From Christiangramia portivictoriae DSM 23547 (GTDB lineage: Bacteria > Bacteroidota > Bacteroidia > Flavobacteriales > Flavobacteriaceae), in the NCBI RefSeq assembly GCF_000423045.1, contig NZ_KE383971.1, forward strand, positions 444,092-508,091: a stretch of DNA of 64,000 nucleotides, in the 5' to 3' direction. Both the position numbers and the translations under genes were made by a program. Below, piece after piece: positions 61,904 to 64,000 of this stretch. The notes below the pieces were generated by a model. It was not told where the DNA came from, made no database searches, and saw nothing but the letters and a program-made list of their open reading frames with translations. The first letter of the stretch is position 1; each line of letters opens with the position of its first letter.

Positions 61904-63256
61904 ATGAGGACGAAATCGCTTAAAAAGAATAGGATTAATGTAGTAACTCTGGGTTGTAGCAAGAACGTGTATGATTCAGAAGTTTTGATGGGGCAGCTGC
62001 AGGCGAATGATAAAGATGTGGTTCATGAAGGCGAGGGTAATATCGTGGTGATCAATACCTGTGGTTTTATTGATAACGCGAAGGAACAATCAGTTAATAC
62101 AATTCTGGAATTTGTTGAGAAAAAGCAGGAAGGTGCTGTAGATAAGGTATTTGTAACTGGTTGTTTAAGTGAACGTTACAAGCCAGATCTTCAGAAGGAA
62201 ATTCCAGATGTGGACCAGTATTTTGGAACTACTGAACTGCCAGGATTACTATCAGCTCTGGAAGCCGATTATAAGCATGAACTGATAGGTGAGCGTCTAA
62301 CAACTACGCCAAAAAATTACGCATATCTCAAGATTGCTGAAGGTTGTGACAGGCCATGTTCATTTTGCGCTATTCCATTAATGCGTGGCGGGCATAAGTC
62401 GACTCCAATCGAAAACCTGGTGATAGAGGCAGAGAAACTGGCCGCTAATGGCGTAAAAGAACTTATTCTAATTGCACAGGATCTTACGTATTACGGTCTT
62501 GATTTATATAAGAAAAGAAATCTGGCTGAATTGCTGGAAAACCTTGTAAAGGTAGAAGGTATTGAGTGGATTCGATTGCATTATGCTTTTCCAACTGGTT
62601 TCCCAATGGATGTTCTGGAGGTGATGAAAAGAGAGCCGAAGGTTTGCAATTATCTTGACATTCCTTTACAGCATATTAATGATGATCTTCTGAAGTCCAT
62701 GCGACGTGGAACCACTCATGAAAAAACCACTAATTTGCTTAAAAAGTTCAGAGCAACTCTACCGGAAATGGCCATAAGAACTACACTTATTGTTGGTTAT
62801 CCCGGTGAAACTGAAGCAAACTTCCAGGAATTGAAGGAATGGGTTCAGGAAATGCGTTTTGAAAGACTTGGTTGTTTTACTTATTCTCATGAGGAAAATA
62901 CGCACGCCTTTAATCTGGTAGATGATGTGCCACAGGAAGTAAAGCAGGAACGTGCGAATGAGATCATGGAAATTCAATCTCAAATCTCCTGGGAATTGAA
63001 CCAGCAAAAGATCGGCAAGGTTTTCAAGGTGATCATAGACCGAAAAGAAGGAAATTATTTCGTAGGAAGGACCGAGGCAGATTCTCCAGATGTCGATAAC
63101 GAGGTATTGATCGATGCTACTTCAGTGTATCTAAAAACAGGTGATTTTTACGATGTTGAAATAACCGATGCTGCCGACTTTGACCTGTACGCGAAACCTA
63201 TCAACGTAAAAACCAACAAGCCTGTTCGCAAAGAACTTAAGATTCGTACGGTTTAA
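61904..63256 (+). CDS. rimO: Ribosomal protein uS12 methylthiotransferase RimO
   Basis: Radical SAM enzyme that adds a methylthio group to the conserved aspartate of ribosomal protein S12. 450 residues. N-terminal domain with three cysteines of the auxiliary cluster (LGCSKNVYDSE, NTCGFIDNA, VTGCLSERY), the radical SAM motif CDRPCSFCAIP, the barrel segment LDIPLQHINDDLLKSMRRG, and a C-terminal TRAM domain for RNA/protein contact. The LGCSKN start distinguishes RimO from MiaB. The ATG at 61904 follows a promoter with a dyad. Followed by two small membrane protein genes. Confidence 0.95.
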   Translation: MRTKSLKKNRINVVTLGCSKNVYDSEVLMGQLQANDKDVVHEGEGNIVVINTCGFIDNAKEQSVNTILEFVEKKQEGAVDKVFVTGCLSERYKPDLQKEIPDVDQYFGTTELPGLLSALEADYKHELIGERLTTTPKNYAYLKIAEGCDRPCSFCAIPLMRGGHKSTPIENLVIEAEKLAANGVKELILIAQDLTYYGLDLYKKRNLAELLENLVKVEGIEWIRLHYAFPTGFPMDVLEVMKREPKVCNYLDIPLQHINDDLLKSMRRGTTHEKTTNLLKKFRATLPEMAIRTTLIVGYPGETEANFQELKEWVQEMRFERLGCFTYSHEENTHAFNLVDDVPQEVKQERANEIMEIQSQISWELNQQKIGKVFKVIIDRKEGNYFVGRTEADSPDVDNEVLIDATSVYLKTGDFYDVEITDAADFDLYAKPINVKTNKPVRKELKIRTV

Positions 63257-63272
63257 TCAAAACCACCTTATT

Positions 63273-63686
63273 TTGAATAGAATAGAGAAAAGTCCGCATT
63301 TTCTTAGAGGAAACATGCCATATGTACTTGGCGGTTTCTATGTCCTGATGGGTGTTATTGCCTATTTCATTATAGGTGATGCCTTTTATCTATCATACCT
63401 GATTATAGGTATCGTGGCTGCTGGTATAGGATATTTCCGAAGAGAACATAGAAAGGAGTTTATTAAATGGAACAGTAAGAAGATCGTGCTACAGGACCAG
63501 ATTAATGGAAAGAAATCATATTCATGGACGGCGGTAGATGATTTTATCATTAGTGAAGAAAACCTGCTCATCAAATCTGGTGCTGCAGATGGTGTTTATT
63601 TCGAAATTAGAGAATTTTCACAAACCGATATTGCCAAACTGAGATCTGCCTACCCTGAATTCGCCAATCTAAAACACTCCGCTTAA
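63273..63686 (+). CDS. Small two-segment membrane protein, unknown
   Basis: 137 residues. Starts with TTG at 63273; the alternative ATG at 63315 would remove the first 14 residues, but these align with the start of the next gene (NRIEKSPHFLRGNMPYV against HRITRKLSFFRRNQFV), so TTG is preferred. Two hydrophobic segments (about 18-34 and 38-54), then a soluble PH-like part with EFIKWNSKKIVLQDQ, YSWTAVDDFIISEENL and YFEIREFSQTDIAKL. Unknown function. Confidence 0.65.
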   Translation: MNRIEKSPHFLRGNMPYVLGGFYVLMGVIAYFIIGDAFYLSYLIIGIVAAGIGYFRREHRKEFIKWNSKKIVLQDQINGKKSYSWTAVDDFIISEENLLIKSGAADGVYFEIREFSQTDIAKLRSAYPEFANLKHSA

Positions 63687-64000
63687 TGCATCGTATCACC
63701 AGAAAACTAAGTTTCTTCAGACGAAATCAGTTTGTATTATTTGGTGTTTTCTGGATATTGATGAGCACATTCTACCTGCTTTCGCAAATATTATCAGAGG
63801 AAGACAGTACTTTCAATTATTTTATGAGTTTTGGATATCTCATCATTGGCTTGCTTTATTTCTATCAGAACCACCGTTATGGACAGAAAAAAGGTGAATA
63901 TATAGAGTGGAATGATACTGTTCTAAATTACCAGCAAAATTTCGGAAAGTTTCATTCTTACAAGATCAGTAGCCTGATCAACACTACAGTTACAAAGAAC
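63686..64000 (+). CDS. Paralogue of the preceding membrane protein, cut by the window end
   Basis: First 105 residues; no stop before the window end. ATG overlaps the previous stop by one base (TAATG at 63684-63688). Same plan as the gene before it: a basic start, a first membrane segment (FVLFGVFWILMSTFYLLSQI), a second (YLIIGLLYFYQN), then GEYIEWNDTVLNYQQ matching KEFIKWNSKKIVLQDQ, and HSYKISSLINT matching YSWTAVDDFII. This is a tandem duplication. The remainder lies outside the window. Confidence 0.7.
   Translation, partial: MHRITRKLSFFRRNQFVLFGVFWILMSTFYLLSQILSEEDSTFNYFMSFGYLIIGLLYFYQNHRYGQKKGEYIEWNDTVLNYQQNFGKFHSYKISSLINTTVTKN

Overview
The window looks like chromosomal DNA of a marine-type member of the Flavobacteriaceae (Bacteroidota), probably near Gramella/Christiangramia; the genus is an inference from overall protein character, not a database match. 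The class assignment rests on several things in the sequence: two proteins with type IX secretion (type B) C-terminal sorting domains, a DUF5686 protein and a TonB-dependent barrel protein with carboxypeptidase-regulatory-like N-termini, a DUF5606 protein, the Bacteroidota order rpmB-rpmG-DUF4295, many promoters of the TTG-N(17-23)-TAnnTTTG type, almost no Shine-Dalgarno sequences, and frequent TTG starts.

Layout. 1-3.3 kb: 3' part of ettA, a DUF1456/DUF2254 pair and a small heat-shock protein. 3.3-11 kb: a repeat-rich secreted protein, uvrB and two large T9SS cargo proteins. 11-16.7 kb: an ABC exporter, an unknown protein with kinase-like motifs, an NdpA-type nucleoid protein, a pRiA4b ORF-3-like protein and heme A synthase. 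16.7-24.4 kb: tRNA maturation genes (cca, tsaC) joined to a lipopolysaccharide-core style cluster of five glycosyltransferases and a Kdo/WaaP-like kinase. 24.4-32.7 kb: dapD, ruvX, def, DUF5606, DUF5686, smpB and several exported proteins. 32.7-40.7 kb: clpB, a YtxJ-like bacillithiol-system protein, fumarylacetoacetase, glyA, DoxX, a thioesterase and a glutaminyl cyclase. 40.7-52.4 kb: the SRP RNA, an SDR, a transaldolase, a thioredoxin-like lipoprotein without its cysteines, an ABC-F ATPase, an outer-membrane barrel protein, a sodium symporter, recR and a 2-oxoacid dehydrogenase E2. 52.4-64 kb: a frameshifted BLUF photosensor gene, an exonuclease-led operon ending in cinA, the rpmB-rpmG-DUF4295 operon, ftsY-amidase, rimO, and a tandem pair of small membrane proteins cut by the window end.

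Gene organisation is compact. Most convergent pairs share one bidirectional hairpin terminator, and three convergent pairs overlap at their 3' ends. No gap above 300 bases lacks a gene. I see no phage, insertion sequence, CRISPR array, tRNA or rRNA, and no recognisable defence island; most of the window is core genome.

The observations most worth following are the kinase-like motif set in the unknown protein at 12.9 kb, the one-base frameshift in the BLUF gene at 52.6 kb, the complementary degeneracy of the two ATPase sites in the ABC-F protein at 44 kb, the CxPC-less thioredoxin-fold lipoprotein at 42.5 kb, and the 21-bp dyad inside the rimO promoter.
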